Notes: generated by a model not told the origin, from the letters alone. Numbered from the stretch's first letter, positions 44,402 through 54,438 are shown. The stretch: 64,000 bases of DNA from Mycobacterium nebraskense (GCF_002102255.1 NZ_LQPH01000148.1:62001-126000); one strand, 5' to 3'. Program-made: numbers and translations.

Positions 44402-47400
44402 CTAGTGCGGCTTGGCCAGCGGAAATGGCAGGGTCTCGCGGATGCTGAGGCCGGTTATGAGCATGACGAGCCGATCGACGCCCATGCCGAGCCCGCCGGT
44501 GGGCGGCATCGCGTACTCCATGGCTTGCAGGAAGTCCTCGTCGAGCTCCATAGCCTCGGGGTCGCCGCCGGCGGCCAGCAGCGACTGCTCCTGCAGGCGG
44601 CGACGCTGCTCCACCGGGTCGGTGAGCTCGCTGTAGGCGGTCCCCAGCTCGATCCCCCACGCCACCAGGTCCCACCGCTCGGCGACACCGCGCCGGCTGC
44701 GGTGCGGCCGGGTCAACGGCGAGACGGAGGTCGGGAAGTCGATGTAGAAGGTCGGCCGCTCGGTCCGGTCCTCGACGAGGTGCTCGTAAAGCTCCAACAC
44801 CACTGCGCCGGCGTCCCACTGCGCCCGATACGGAATGTGGGCGGCGTCGGAGAGTTTGCGCAAAACGGACAAGGGGGTGTCGGGATCGATGTGTTCCCCG
44901 AGCGCTTCGGACACCGCGTGGTGCACGGTCTTCACCGGCCAATCCCCGGAGATGTCGAGCGGTTCGAGGCGGCCGTCGGCACCTGAGTAGGCGGGGCCGT
45001 GCCGGGGCCGCAGCACCGTCTGCTCCCCGTTGGCGGCCTGAGCGGCGTTTTGAATGAGCTCCCGGCAGCCGTCGATCCAGACCGTGTAGTCGGCGTGCGC
45101 CTGGTAGGCCTCCAGCAGCGTGAACTCCGGGTTGTGGCTGAAGTCCACTCCCTCGTTACGGAAAGCCCGGCCCAGCTCGAACACCCGCTCCACGCCGCCG
45201 ACGCACAACCGCTTGAGGTACAGCTCCGGCGCGATCCGCAGAAACAGGTCCATGTCGTAGGTGTTGATGTGGGTGACGAACGGCCGGGCCGTGGCTCCGC
45301 CGTGGATCTGCTGCAGGATCGGCGTCTCGACCTCGATGAATCCCTTGGCGAACAACGTTTCCCGGATGGAGCGCAGGACGCTGCTGCGGGCCGTGACCAG
45401 CTCGCGGGACTCGGGATTGACCGCCAGGTCGACGTAGCGGGTCCGCACCCGCGCCTCCGGGTCGGTCAGCCCCTTCCACTTGTTCGGCAGCGGCCGCAGG
45501 CACTTACCGATCATCCGCCAGTCGCGCACGATCAAGGAGCGGGTTCCGTTCTTGGAAAAGCCCATGTGCCCGGTCATCTCGACCAGGTCGCCAAGATCGA
45601 TGGCCGCGGTGAAATCCGCGGTGCCGCTGTGCTCCAAGCGTGAATTGTCCAGCAGCACTTGCAATTCGCCCGACCAGTCCCGAAGCTGGGCGAACAGCAC
45701 TCCGCCGTAGTCGCGTATCCGCAGTATCCGGCCCGACACCGAGACGGTTTCCTGGTCGTCGGCTTCCAATGCCCGGGATACGGTGTGGCTGGGCGGAGAC
45801 CCCACCGGGTAGGCGTCAATGCCGTTGCGCCGCAGTACCTTGAGTTTGGCCAGGCGCACCCGCACCTGCTCAGGTAGGCGGGCTATCGACTCCTCCAGTT
45901 CCGCATCGTCGCGTCGTTGCTCCAATTCACTGACGTCGGGCGCCGAGCCGTCGTGATGCAGCAGGCCCGACTCCGCCAGCCTGGCCGGCACGGCGGGGTG
46001 GTGGCCAGTGTGCACCCTGTCGCGCCGGGTGAACGGCAGCACCAGGAAGCCCTCCGCGATCACCGAGGCGACGCCGACCCGGGGGATCAGGCGCGCGTCT
46101 TCGTAGCAGGCGTAGCGCGGAACCCATTCGGGTTGGTATTTCATGTTCGAGCGGTACAGCGTCTCCAGCTGCCACCACCGCGAGAAGAACAGCAGCAGCC
46201 CTCGCCACAACCGGGCGACCGGGCCGGCGCCGAGCTGTGCGCCCTGTTCGAACGCCGAGCGGAACATCGCGAAGTTCAGCGAAATACGGCTGATGCCAAG
46301 GGTTTCAGCGGTCAGGGCGAGCTCGCTGACCATGAGCTCGATGGTGCCGTTGGGGGATTGCGGGGAGCGGCGCATCAAGTCCAGCGAGACGCCGGTGGTT
46401 CCCCAAGGGACCAGCGACAGCATCGCCACGACGGTGCCGTCGCGGTCCAGCGCTTCGACCAGCAGGCAATCGCCATCCGCCGGGTCGCCGAGCCGGCCCA
46501 GCGCCATGGAAAAGCCGCGCTCGGTCTGGGTGTCGCGCCAGGCGTCGGCGCGGGTGATGGTCTGGGCCATCTCCTCGGCCGCGATGTCGCGGTGCCGCCG
46601 GATGCGCAGGGTGAGTCCGGCCCGGCGTGCTCGGGTCACGGCTTGGCGCACTCCGCGCATGTCGGGACCGGACAGCCGGAAATCGCCGGTCCGCAGGATC
46701 GCCTCGTCGCCCAACTCGAGGGCGTTGAGACCGGCTTCCCGATATACCCGCGCGCCCTGCGTGCTGGCGCCCATCACGCCCGGCGCCCAGCCGTAGCTTT
46801 GGCACAGTCCCAGCCAGGCATCGATGGCCTGCGGCCATGCCCGCGGGTCGCCGATCGGGTCGCCGCTGGCCAGGCAGACGCCGACTTCGACGCGGTAGGT
46901 GATGGCGGCGCGGCCGCTCGGCGCGAACACCACCGACTTGTCGCGGCGGGTCGCGAAGTAGCCCAACGAATCGTTCTTGCCCCACAACTCGAGAAGCCCG
47001 CGGATGGCCGACTCGTCCTCACCGGTCAGCGCGTTTTCGGCGTGCTGGGATTGGAAGAGCACGATGGTCGCCATGATCAGCGCCAGCGCGCCGAACAGCC
47101 CGAAGATCGCGTTGAGGAACACGTGCGGCTTGCCGGTGAACAGGTCCGGATCGGCCAGGGCGAATCCGACCACCCGGTTGGCCACGTAGGGCAGGCGGTC
47201 CTGGCGCGCCAGCGTCCCGGGCCACAACTCCACCATGCCCCAGGACACCAGGATTCCGATCACGTCCCCGGCGACCAGCACCGCGGCCGCTTTGACCAGT
47301 GCGCCCTTGCGGACCTTGGCCCAGAACTCCCGGTAGGCCAAAACCAGCAGGACGATCGCGACGATGTGCACCGCGAACCCGAGGTTCTCGCCGAAGGTCT

Positions 47401-47758
47401 CCGCCGCTGTGTTGTCGCCCGCGGCGATGTCGGCGGCGTTCAGCCCGGCGGCAAGGATCATCTGGCCGAGCAACACCAGCCAGGCGATCCGTTTCCGCGC
47501 GGTCAGGGCCGCCGCCAGCAACGCGAGCACGAACGACCACGCGATGCTGGTGTCGGGGAAGTTGAACAGGTAGTCGTTGATGAACTCGCGGGGGACCTTG
47601 ATCAGCCACCGGATCGCCGGGGACACACTGGCCAGCAACGACACCGTGGCGATGACGCCCACGATCCAACCGGCCGCCGCCGGTACCCAGCGATACCGGG
47701 AATGCGACCGACCGCGAGGTCCCGAACGGGGCCCCAAACGAGATGAAGCGAGTGTCAC
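44402..47758 (-). CDS. lysX: Bifunctional lysyl-tRNA synthetase / lysylphosphatidylglycerol transferase
   Basis: LysX charges tRNA-Lys and moves lysine to phosphatidylglycerol, giving resistance to cationic peptides. The protein has about 1118 residues: MprF-like membrane helices and DUF2156 domain (about 30-600), an OB-fold anticodon domain (about 670-760), and a class II lysyl-tRNA synthetase core (VETPILQQIHGGATARPF, FRNEGVDFSHNPEFTLLEAY, GGLGMGVDRLVML). GTG 47758 is chosen because TATCCT (47772-47767) lies eight bases upstream and VTLASS aligns with the remembered SVTLTK of M. tuberculosis LysX. TTG 47821 is a longer alternative. Confidence 0.93.
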   Translation of the reverse strand: MTLASSRLGPRSGPRGRSHSRYRWVPAAAGWIVGVIATVSLLASVSPAIRWLIKVPREFINDYLFNFPDTSIAWSFVLALLAAALTARKRIAWLVLLGQMILAAGLNAADIAAGDNTAAETFGENLGFAVHIVAIVLLVLAYREFWAKVRKGALVKAAAVLVAGDVIGILVSWGMVELWPGTLARQDRLPYVANRVVGFALADPDLFTGKPHVFLNAIFGLFGALALIMATIVLFQSQHAENALTGEDESAIRGLLELWGKNDSLGYFATRRDKSVVFAPSGRAAITYRVEVGVCLASGDPIGDPRAWPQAIDAWLGLCQSYGWAPGVMGASTQGARVYREAGLNALELGDEAILRTGDFRLSGPDMRGVRQAVTRARRAGLTLRIRRHRDIAAEEMAQTITRADAWRDTQTERGFSMALGRLGDPADGDCLLVEALDRDGTVVAMLSLVPWGTTGVSLDLMRRSPQSPNGTIELMVSELALTAETLGISRISLNFAMFRSAFEQGAQLGAGPVARLWRGLLLFFSRWWQLETLYRSNMKYQPEWVPRYACYEDARLIPRVGVASVIAEGFLVLPFTRRDRVHTGHHPAVPARLAESGLLHHDGSAPDVSELEQRRDDAELEESIARLPEQVRVRLAKLKVLRRNGIDAYPVGSPPSHTVSRALEADDQETVSVSGRILRIRDYGGVLFAQLRDWSGELQVLLDNSRLEHSGTADFTAAIDLGDLVEMTGHMGFSKNGTRSLIVRDWRMIGKCLRPLPNKWKGLTDPEARVRTRYVDLAVNPESRELVTARSSVLRSIRETLFAKGFIEVETPILQQIHGGATARPFVTHINTYDMDLFLRIAPELYLKRLCVGGVERVFELGRAFRNEGVDFSHNPEFTLLEAYQAHADYTVWIDGCRELIQNAAQAANGEQTVLRPRHGPAYSGADGRLEPLDISGDWPVKTVHHAVSEALGEHIDPDTPLSVLRKLSDAAHIPYRAQWDAGAVVLELYEHLVEDRTERPTFYIDFPTSVSPLTRPHRSRRGVAERWDLVAWGIELGTAYSELTDPVEQRRRLQEQSLLAAGGDPEAMELDEDFLQAMEYAMPPTGGLGMGVDRLVMLITGLSIRETLPFPLAKPH

Positions 47759-47904
47759 AGACCGCGAGGATATGCCCTCAATCCGTGAAAAGCTTGGCGA
47801 AGCGCGAATAGTGACTGGCAATAGATTGGCCGGGTTCTGGAAGCGTGCCGGTGCGTGCCGGACGGGGGTCGGGGGCGAAGTGCGGAAAGCGGCCCCGTGG
47901 CTGC

Positions 47905-47910
47905 TAAACT
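47905..47910 (+). promoter_or_regulatory. Predicted -10 element of the infC operon
   Basis: TAAACT fits the mycobacterial -10 consensus and lies before the structured leader. Transcription would begin near 47917, giving a leader of about 285 nt before infC. Confidence 0.5.
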
Positions 47911-47917
47911 AGCGTCC

Positions 47918-48202
47918 GCGACCATCCCGGCGAAGGCCAGGAACAGTAAGTGGAGTCCCACTCCCACCGCGGGCCACGAAATTACTTCAAGGCTTGGCGG
48001 TCCGGTCACAGACATCGCGCATGTCTGTTCCGCGGGCAACGCGGGCGGCTTGACCAGTTGCAAGCCGTGATCGGTCGGCATTGGGCCCTGCTATTGCAGG
48101 GCTTTTCTGCTGGTGGTGTGGTGTTTCCGCCGCTGAATCCGAAACGGACCCAGGCCCTGGCCGTGATTGCAGGACATTTATAAGCCCAACAAGGGAGGCC
48201 CC
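47918..48202 (+). promoter_or_regulatory. Structured infC-rpmI-rplT leader RNA
   Basis: This 285-base stretch has no convincing gene but contains three perfect stem-loops in a row. They are ACAGACAT/ATGTCTGT (48008-48028), CGGCTTG/CAAGCCG (48046-48067) and GCCCTGC/GCAGGGC (48085-48102), the last followed by TTTTCT. A second GGCCCTGG...TTGCAGG copy at 48153-48173 could pair alternatively with the third hairpin. The layout suggests attenuation of the operon, perhaps by L20 or IF3 as in other bacteria; the ligand is unknown. Confidence 0.65.
48085..48108 (+). terminator. Intrinsic-terminator-like hairpin in the infC leader
   Basis: GCCCTGC-TATT-GCAGGGC forms a perfect 7-bp G+C-rich stem with a tetraloop, directly followed by TTTTCT. 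It lies about 100 nt before the infC start, so it would act as an attenuator and not as an operon end. Such classic hairpin-plus-U sites are uncommon in mycobacteria. Confidence 0.65.
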
Positions 48203-48808
<606 letters not shown>

Positions 48809-48840
48809 ACCGACCCGAGAACTGAAGAACTAGAGGAAAC

Positions 48841-49035
48841 ATGCCCAAGGCCAAGACCCACAGCGGGGCTTCGAAGCGGTTCCGGCGCACCGGAACCGGC
48901 AAGATCGTCCGCCAGAAAGCCAATCGTCGCCACCTGTTAGAGCACAAGTCGTCCACCCGGACTCGTCGTCTGGAAGGTCGCACCACGGTGTCGGCCAACG
49001 ACACCAAGCGCATCAACAAGCTGCTGAACGGCTGA
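48841..49035 (+). CDS. rpmI: 50S ribosomal protein L35
   Basis: This 64-residue basic protein has the L35 signature MPKAKTHSGASKRFRRTGTGKI and a C-terminal LLNG. It is the second gene of the infC operon, 32 nt after infC with AGAGGAAAC before the ATG. It sits in the L20 neighbourhood of the large subunit. Confidence 0.97.
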   Translation: MPKAKTHSGASKRFRRTGTGKIVRQKANRRHLLEHKSSTRTRRLEGRTTVSANDTKRINKLLNG

Positions 49036-49102
49036 CCATCGCGCCGGGGCCAGTGGGTGCCGGCACCCAACCATTTACTTTGAACGAGAGTAGGAACATC
49101 CC

Positions 49103-49498
49103 ATGGCACGCGTGAAGCGGGCGGTCAACGCCCACAAGAAGAGGCGCAGCATCCTCAAGGCCTCGAAGGGCTATCGCGGCCAGCGATCGCGGCTCTACCG
49201 CAAAGCGAAAGAGCAGCAACTGCATTCGCTGAACTACGCCTACCGCGACCGCCGCGCGCGCAAGGGCGAGTTCCGGAAACTGTGGATCTCGCGGATCAAC
49301 GCGGCCGCCCGCGCCAACGACATCACCTACAACCGGCTGATCCAGGGTCTGAAGGCCGCCGGTGTGGAAGTGGACCGCAAGAACCTCGCCGACATCGCGA
49401 TCACCGATCCCGCCGCGTTCACCGCGCTGGTTGACGTCGCCCGGGCCGCGCTGCCCGAGGACGTCAATGCTCCCTCGGATTCGGGAGAGGCCGCCTAG
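49103..49498 (+). CDS. rplT: 50S ribosomal protein L20
   Basis: This 131-residue basic protein has the L20 signature (MARVKRAVNAHKKRRSILK, KLWISRINAAARAND). It binds 23S rRNA early in assembly and in several bacteria represses its own operon through the infC leader, which is structured here. It lies 67 nt after rpmI and is followed closely by, or overlaps, tsnR depending on the start used there. Confidence 0.97.
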   Translation: MARVKRAVNAHKKRRSILKASKGYRGQRSRLYRKAKEQQLHSLNYAYRDRRARKGEFRKLWISRINAAARANDITYNRLIQGLKAAGVEVDRKNLADIAITDPAAFTALVDVARAALPEDVNAPSDSGEAA

Positions 49499-49517
49499 CC
49501 CGGCTTCCGATGTGCAG

Positions 49518-50309
49518 GTGCTGACCGAACGTTCGGCCCGGGTCGCTGCGGCGGTCAAACTGCATCGCCACGTCGGCCGCCGGCGGGCGGGGCGGTTCCT
49601 CGCCGAAGGACCCAACCTGGTCGAGGCGGCGGCCGCCCGCGGTCTGGTCCGCGATGTCTTCGTCACCGAAGCCGCCGCGCAACGGTACGCGTCTTTGCTT
49701 GGCGCGCAGCATTATCCGGTCCATCTGGTCACCGAGCGGGCCGCAAAGGCGCTGTCCGACACCGTCACCCCCGCCGGACTGGTGGCCGTCTGCGAAATGC
49801 CGGCGACCCGGCTGGCGGACGTGCTGGCCGGTTCGCCCCGGCTGATCGCGGTCACCGTCGGGATCAGCGAGCCGGGCAATGCCGGCACGGTCATTCGCAT
49901 CGCCGACGCCATGGGAGCACAGGGCGTGATCCTCGGCGGGCACAGCGTCGACCCGTACAACGGCAAGTGTCTGCGCGCCTCGGCGGGCAGCATCTTTTCG
50001 ATCCCGGTCGTCGCCACGCACGACACCCCCGCCGCGCTGGCTGCGCTGCACGACGCGGGGCTGCAGGTGCTGGCCACCACGGTGGATGGCGAAACGCGCC
50101 TCGACGAGGCCGCGGACCTGCTCGGCAGGCCGACGGCGTGGTTGTTCGGGCCCGAATCACAGGGTCTGCCAAGCGAAGTCGCGGGGGTGGCCGATCACCG
50201 GATGCGCATCCCGATGTCCGGCGGTGCCGAGAGCCTGAACGTGGCCTCCGCCGCGGCCATCTGTCTCTACCAGAGCGCGCAGGCGCTGGGCATGCTCAAG
50301 CGGCCCTGA
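49518..50309 (+). CDS. tsnR: SpoU-family rRNA/tRNA 2'-O-methyltransferase
   Basis: This is a SAM-dependent ribose methylase with a trefoil knot. The 263-residue protein has an N-terminal substrate-binding domain (RRAGRFLAEGPNLVEAA) and the SPOUT motifs ISEPGNAGTVIRIADAMGA, FGPESQGLP and IPMSGGAESLNVASAAAICLYQ. GTG 49518 gives the VLTERSARV start seen in homologues. An in-frame ATG at 49467, inside the rplT end, would add 17 residues and allow coupling. The target RNA site is unknown. Its 3' end overlaps the convergent DUF2236 gene by 14 bp. Confidence 0.92.
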   Translation: MLTERSARVAAAVKLHRHVGRRRAGRFLAEGPNLVEAAAARGLVRDVFVTEAAAQRYASLLGAQHYPVHLVTERAAKALSDTVTPAGLVAVCEMPATRLADVLAGSPRLIAVTVGISEPGNAGTVIRIADAMGAQGVILGGHSVDPYNGKCLRASAGSIFSIPVVATHDTPAALAALHDAGLQVLATTVDGETRLDEAADLLGRPTAWLFGPESQGLPSEVAGVADHRMRIPMSGGAESLNVASAAAICLYQSAQALGMLKRP

Positions 50310-51339
50310 CGCGCCCCCGGGCGGGCCGCAGACCCGCCAGCGACAGCGTCCCGTGCACCAGCGAGCCGGCGCGCTCCATGAGCGCTTTCGCGGGGTCGAG
50401 GGCCGAGCGTGGCCGCGGCGGGAAGTAATGCATGGGCAGCCCGCGGCGGTCGCGGGGCGGTGCCATGAACGTCGGCGCCTCCACCAGCGGCGCGTTGCTG
50501 GGCAGCCGCCCCTCGGCGCGGCGGTAGGCGGCCAGCGCGCGCGGGTGCAGCCGGATCTCGTCGGGAACCGCCAGGAAGGCCAGTTCGACCAGCTTGCCGA
50601 ACAGGCGCAGCAGCACCTCGTCGCCCGGTGTCCAGCGCATGCCCGCCTTCTCGCGAACCGCGGGCTCGAACAGGCCCGCCGCGATCCAGCGCTGGCCGGC
50701 GACCAGCGGCTTGAACATCTGGTCCCAGATCGGCGTGGGCATCAACACGAATTTCGGTTTAGGGATCCGGATCTGGAAGATGTCCAGCGTCGCCTGGTTG
50801 ATTTCCAGTTCGTCGCGGCAGACCCGGTCCCAGTACTCCTGGAACTCCTCCCAGGAGGCGGGCACCGGGCGCATGCTCATCCCGTACATCCGGTACCACC
50901 GCACGTGCTCCTCGAACAGCTGCCGCTTCTCGGCCTCCGTCAAGCCCCCGCAGAAGTAATCGGCGACCTTGATCACCAGCATGAAGAAGGTGGCGTGCGC
51001 CCAGTAGAAGGTTTCGGGATTCAGCGCGTGATAGCGGCGGCCCGAAGCGTCGACGCCCTTGATGGTGTGGTGGTAGCTCTTGATCTGCCGCCCGGTCTGG
51101 GCCGCGCGGTCACCGTCGTAGACGACGCCCATGATCGGGTACACCGAGCGGGCCACCCGCTGCAGGGGCTCGCGCAGCAGGATCGAATGCTCCTCGACGC
51201 CCGCGCCCAGCTCCGGGTACATGTTCTGGATCGCGCCGATCCACACGCCCATCATTCCTGTGCGCAGATCACCAAAGTACTTCCAGGTCAGGGAATCTGG
51301 TCCGAGCGGATCCTCGGATCTCGTTGGAATGGCAGTCAT
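50296..51339 (-). CDS. DUF2236 / MpaB-type oxygenase-like protein (Rv1645c)
   Basis: This 347-residue, mostly helical protein is of the DUF2236 family (latex-clearing protein and mycophenolic acid MpaB relatives), which bind heme. Seen: GMMGVWIGAIQNMYPELGAGV near the start, HALNPETFYWAHATFFMLV with the conserved His, and RWYRMYGMSMRPVP. It has no signal peptide. The substrate is unknown. The PE17 gene I recall next to it in M. tuberculosis is absent; the cyclase follows directly on the other strand. Confidence 0.85.
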   Translation of the reverse strand: MTAIPTRSEDPLGPDSLTWKYFGDLRTGMMGVWIGAIQNMYPELGAGVEEHSILLREPLQRVARSVYPIMGVVYDGDRAAQTGRQIKSYHHTIKGVDASGRRYHALNPETFYWAHATFFMLVIKVADYFCGGLTEAEKRQLFEEHVRWYRMYGMSMRPVPASWEEFQEYWDRVCRDELEINQATLDIFQIRIPKPKFVLMPTPIWDQMFKPLVAGQRWIAAGLFEPAVREKAGMRWTPGDEVLLRLFGKLVELAFLAVPDEIRLHPRALAAYRRAEGRLPSNAPLVEAPTFMAPPRDRRGLPMHYFPPRPRSALDPAKALMERAGSLVHGTLSLAGLRPARGRVRAA

Positions 51340-51530
51340 CTCGGCCTCCTCGGCTCACTATAAATTTGACAACGCATGTTGTCTACGATTTCGGCCGCGT
51401 GTGCCGCCGGGTGTTATCGAGCTTCCATAGCGGCGTGGCGTTGCCGTGATCAGGCGATACGTTGGGAGCTGTGACGAAAACCGCGGGGGCTTCATTGCCC
51501 GCTTCCGGCGGGAGGAAATAACCTGGCCAG

Positions 51531-52445
51531 GTGGAACCCGCGCGTCGCGATTCGGATTCGGCCGAGCCCGACGAGCCGACGGTGACGCCATCCGATCCGC
51601 CACGGCGTTCCTCGGTCTCGGTCCACAACGCGACGCAGTGGTTGCACGGCCGGAACCACAGCCCCGGCGCGGTGGCCTTCATCCGCCGGGCGCGACGGCT
51701 GCTACCCGGCGATCCCGAATTCGGCGACCCGCTGTCCACGGCCGGCGAGGGTGGGCCGCGCGCCGCCGCGCGAGCCGCCGACCGGCTGCTGGGCGATCGC
51801 GACGCGGTGTCGCGTGAAGTCAGCCTCGGGCTGCTGCAAGTCTGGCAGGCGCTGACCGAGTCGGTTGCCCGACGGCCGGCGAATCCCGAGGTGACGCTGG
51901 TGTTCACCGACCTGGTGGGGTTCTCGTCGTGGTCCTTGCAGGCCGGTGACGAGGCGGCGCTCACCCTGCTGCGACAGGTGGCGCGGGCCGTCGAACCGCC
52001 GCTGCTGGACGCCGGCGGTCACATCGTCAAACGGATGGGCGACGGCCTCATGGCCGTCTTCGGCGATCCCACGGTCGCGGTACGGGCCGTGCTGGCCGCC
52101 AAAGAGGCGTTGAAGTCGGTCGAAGTGGCCGGCTACACGCCACGGATGCGGGTCGGGATCCACACCGGGCGGCCCCAGCGGATGGCGGCCGACTGGCTCG
52201 GTGTCGACGTCAACATCGCCGCGCGGGTGATGGAACGGGCCACCAAAGGCGGGATCATGGTGTCAGGTTCGACACTCGACCTGATCACGCAGAGCGAACT
52301 GGACGCGATGGGCGTCGTCGCAAAACGTGCACGTAAACCGGTGTTTGCGGGCAAGACCACCGGGGTGCCGGCCGACTTGGCGATATATCGTTTGAGGACT
52401 CATAGGGAGTTGACAGCCCCGGATGACGCCTCCGAAACAAATTAG
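51531..52445 (+). CDS. Class III adenylyl cyclase (Rv1647 type)
   Basis: This 304-residue soluble protein has an N-terminal helical domain of about 110 residues and a cyclase domain: metal Asp in VFTDLVGFSSWS, VKRMGDGLMAVF with Lys and the second metal Asp, and DVNIAARVMERA with Asn and Arg. All key positions are kept, so it should be active; Rv1647 is a pH-sensing cyclase. It is the second cyclase of the window. GTG 51531 is the first good start; a few residues of N-terminal uncertainty remain. Confidence 0.92.
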   Translation: MEPARRDSDSAEPDEPTVTPSDPPRRSSVSVHNATQWLHGRNHSPGAVAFIRRARRLLPGDPEFGDPLSTAGEGGPRAAARAADRLLGDRDAVSREVSLGLLQVWQALTESVARRPANPEVTLVFTDLVGFSSWSLQAGDEAALTLLRQVARAVEPPLLDAGGHIVKRMGDGLMAVFGDPTVAVRAVLAAKEALKSVEVAGYTPRMRVGIHTGRPQRMAADWLGVDVNIAARVMERATKGGIMVSGSTLDLITQSELDAMGVVAKRARKPVFAGKTTGVPADLAIYRLRTHRELTAPDDASETN

Positions 52446-52453
52446 CCGTCATA

Positions 52454-53275
52454 ATGGAGGCAATGTTTGGGGGCATCTTCTCCCGGCTCGCCCGGGTCCA
52501 GTTCACGGTGGGATACGTGGCGGTGCTGCTTGCCATCAGCTGTGCCATCTTGGTGCTCGGACCGCACGCGCATGACGTCCTGGTCGAGCGCGCCAGCACT
52601 AACCTGCACAACCTGGCCCATGGTCACGTGGGCACGCTGCTGGGCAGCGCGCTGGTCGTCGACGCCGGTCCGCTCTATTTCTGGTTGCCCTTCCTCACCT
52701 GCCTGCTCGCGCTCGGCGAGCTGCACCTGCGGACCATCAGGCTGGCGGTGGCGTTCGTCGTCGGGCACGTCGGCGCGACGCTGGTCGTGGCCGCCGCCCT
52801 GGCCTCGGCGGTCGAGTTCGGCTGGCTGCCGCTGTCGATCACCCGAGCCAGCGACGTCGGGATGAGCTACGGCGCCCTGGCGGTGCTCGGTGCGATGACG
52901 GCGGTGATCCCCCAGCGCTGGCGCGCCGCCTGGGTCGGCTGGTGGGTGTCGGCGGGTATCGCCTCGGCGATCATCGGCGGCGATTTCACCGATGCTGGTC
53001 ACACCGTCGCCGTGGTCCTGGGCGTGCTGGTGTCCGCCCGGTTCCGGCAGCCGATCCGGTGGACGCCGGTGCGGTGCCTGATGCTGGCGGCCTCGTCTGG
53101 GTTTGGATTCCTGATGCTGGCGCACCACTGGGGGACGATGGCCGCGGCGCCGGCGTTCGGGGTCCTGGGCGCGCTGGCCGCGCACAAGCTCGTGCAGTTC
53201 GCCACCAGGCGCAGCGCCCTGCGGGTGTTGGACGACCACGCGCTGACCGGCCCGCAGCCCGCCACCGCGGGCTAG
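52454..53275 (+). CDS. Rhomboid-like membrane protein (Rv1648 type)
   Basis: This 273-residue protein has about six to seven hydrophobic helices. The arrangement is rhomboid-like: the HGHVGTLLGSALVVDAG stretch after the first helix, HVGATLVV, and DVGMSYGALAVLGA where active rhomboids have GxSG. The catalytic Ser is recognisable (MSYG), but the motif differs and a DAGHTVA His follows in the last helix. Protease activity is therefore uncertain. It starts eight bases after the cyclase stop and is probably co-transcribed. ATG 52463 is an alternative start. Confidence 0.82.
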   Translation: MEAMFGGIFSRLARVQFTVGYVAVLLAISCAILVLGPHAHDVLVERASTNLHNLAHGHVGTLLGSALVVDAGPLYFWLPFLTCLLALGELHLRTIRLAVAFVVGHVGATLVVAAALASAVEFGWLPLSITRASDVGMSYGALAVLGAMTAVIPQRWRAAWVGWWVSAGIASAIIGGDFTDAGHTVAVVLGVLVSARFRQPIRWTPVRCLMLAASSGFGFLMLAHHWGTMAAAPAFGVLGALAAHKLVQFATRRSALRVLDDHALTGPQPATAG

Positions 53276-53280
53276 GCACC

Positions 53281-53304
53281 GGGCGCCTTTAGTACGAAGC
53301 GCCC
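53281..53304 (+). promoter_or_regulatory. Hairpin between the rhomboid-like gene and pheS
   Basis: GGGCGC (53281-53286) and GCGCCC (53299-53304) form a 6-bp stem with a 12-base loop just after the upstream stop. It has no U tract. It could end the upstream transcript or insulate pheS, whose likely -10 (TATGAT, 53329-53334) lies downstream. Confidence 0.4.
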
Positions 53305-53394
53305 GCCGGGCTGCACGCAGCGCATCACTATGATCGGCACTTGCGCTGGGCAACTTCCTTCCCAGCCCCTCATCAGCAAGGAGAGTGTCGCCGC

Positions 53395-54438
53395 GTGGGT
53401 GCTCAGCCCGTCGACCTGTCACCGGACGCCTTGGCCAAGGCGGTCGGCGCCGCCCAGGAGGCAATAGCACTCGCCGCCGATTTGGACGCGCTGGCACGCG
53501 TGAAGACCGATCACCTCGGGGACCGCTCACCGCTGGCACTGGCGCGGCAAGCGCTGGGCAGCGTCCCCAAGGACGAGCGCGCCGACGCCGGTAAGCGGGT
53601 CAATTCCGCGCGAACCGAGGCCCAGCGCAGCTACGACGAACGGCTGGCTACGCTGCGCGCCGAACGCGACGCGGCGGTCCTGGCCGCCGAGGGCATCGAC
53701 GTCACGCTGCCGTCGAGCCGGCAGCCCATCGGCGCCCGGCACCCGATCACCATCCTGGCCGAGCACATCGCCGACACCTTCATCGCCATGGGGTGGGAAT
53801 TGGCGGAGGGGCCGGAAGTCGAGACCGAGCAGTTCAACTTCGACGCCCTCAACTTCCCCGCCGACCACCCCGCGCGCAGCGAGCAGGACACCTTCTACAT
53901 CGCGCCGGACGATTCCCGGCAGCTGCTGCGCACCCACACCTCGCCGGTGCAGGTGCGCACCCTGCTGGCCCACGAGCTGCCCGTCTACATCATCTCGATC
54001 GGCCGCACCTTCCGCACCGACGAACTCGATGCCACCCACACGCCGGTCTTCCATCAGGTCGAGGGTTTGGCGGTGGACCGCGGCCTGTCCATGGCGCATC
54101 TGCGGGGCACCCTCGACGCGTTCGCCCGCGCCGAGTTCGGCCCGGAGGCGCGCACCCGGATCCGGCCGCACTTCTTCCCGTTCACCGAACCCTCCGCGGA
54201 GGTCGACGTGTGGTTCGTCGGCAAGAAGGGCGGCGCCGGCTGGGTGGAGTGGGGCGGCTGCGGCATGGTGCACCCAAACGTGTTGCGAGCCGCGGGGATT
54301 GACCCGGACGTCTATTCCGGGTTCGCGTTCGGGATGGGCCTGGAACGCACCCTGCAGTTCCGCAACGGCATACCCGACATGCGCGACATGGTCGAAGGCG
54401 ACGTCCGGTTCTCGTTGCCGTTCGGGGTGGGCGTCTGA
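53395..54438 (+). CDS. pheS: Phenylalanyl-tRNA synthetase alpha subunit
   Basis: PheS is the catalytic subunit of the alpha2beta2 enzyme. The 347-residue protein has an N-terminal coiled coil (residues about 10-100) and the class II core with motif 2 (YIISIGRTFRTDELDATHTPVFHQVEG) and motif 3 (FGMGLERTLQFRNGIPDMRD). GTG 53395 follows AAGGAGAG (53379-53386). TATGAT (53329-53334) is a likely -10, giving a leader of about 54 nt. The stop overlaps the pheT start (TGATG). Confidence 0.96.
   Translation: MGAQPVDLSPDALAKAVGAAQEAIALAADLDALARVKTDHLGDRSPLALARQALGSVPKDERADAGKRVNSARTEAQRSYDERLATLRAERDAAVLAAEGIDVTLPSSRQPIGARHPITILAEHIADTFIAMGWELAEGPEVETEQFNFDALNFPADHPARSEQDTFYIAPDDSRQLLRTHTSPVQVRTLLAHELPVYIISIGRTFRTDELDATHTPVFHQVEGLAVDRGLSMAHLRGTLDAFARAEFGPEARTRIRPHFFPFTEPSAEVDVWFVGKKGGAGWVEWGGCGMVHPNVLRAAGIDPDVYSGFAFGMGLERTLQFRNGIPDMRDMVEGDVRFSLPFGVGV

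Noticed and set aside
45917..47746. 609-codon open frame antisense to lysX
   Set aside because: Shadow of lysX with composition bias and no recognisable motif.
47950..48183. Small protein in the infC leader
   Set aside because: The region is made of perfect hairpins with a terminator-like end; no ribosome site or recognised product.
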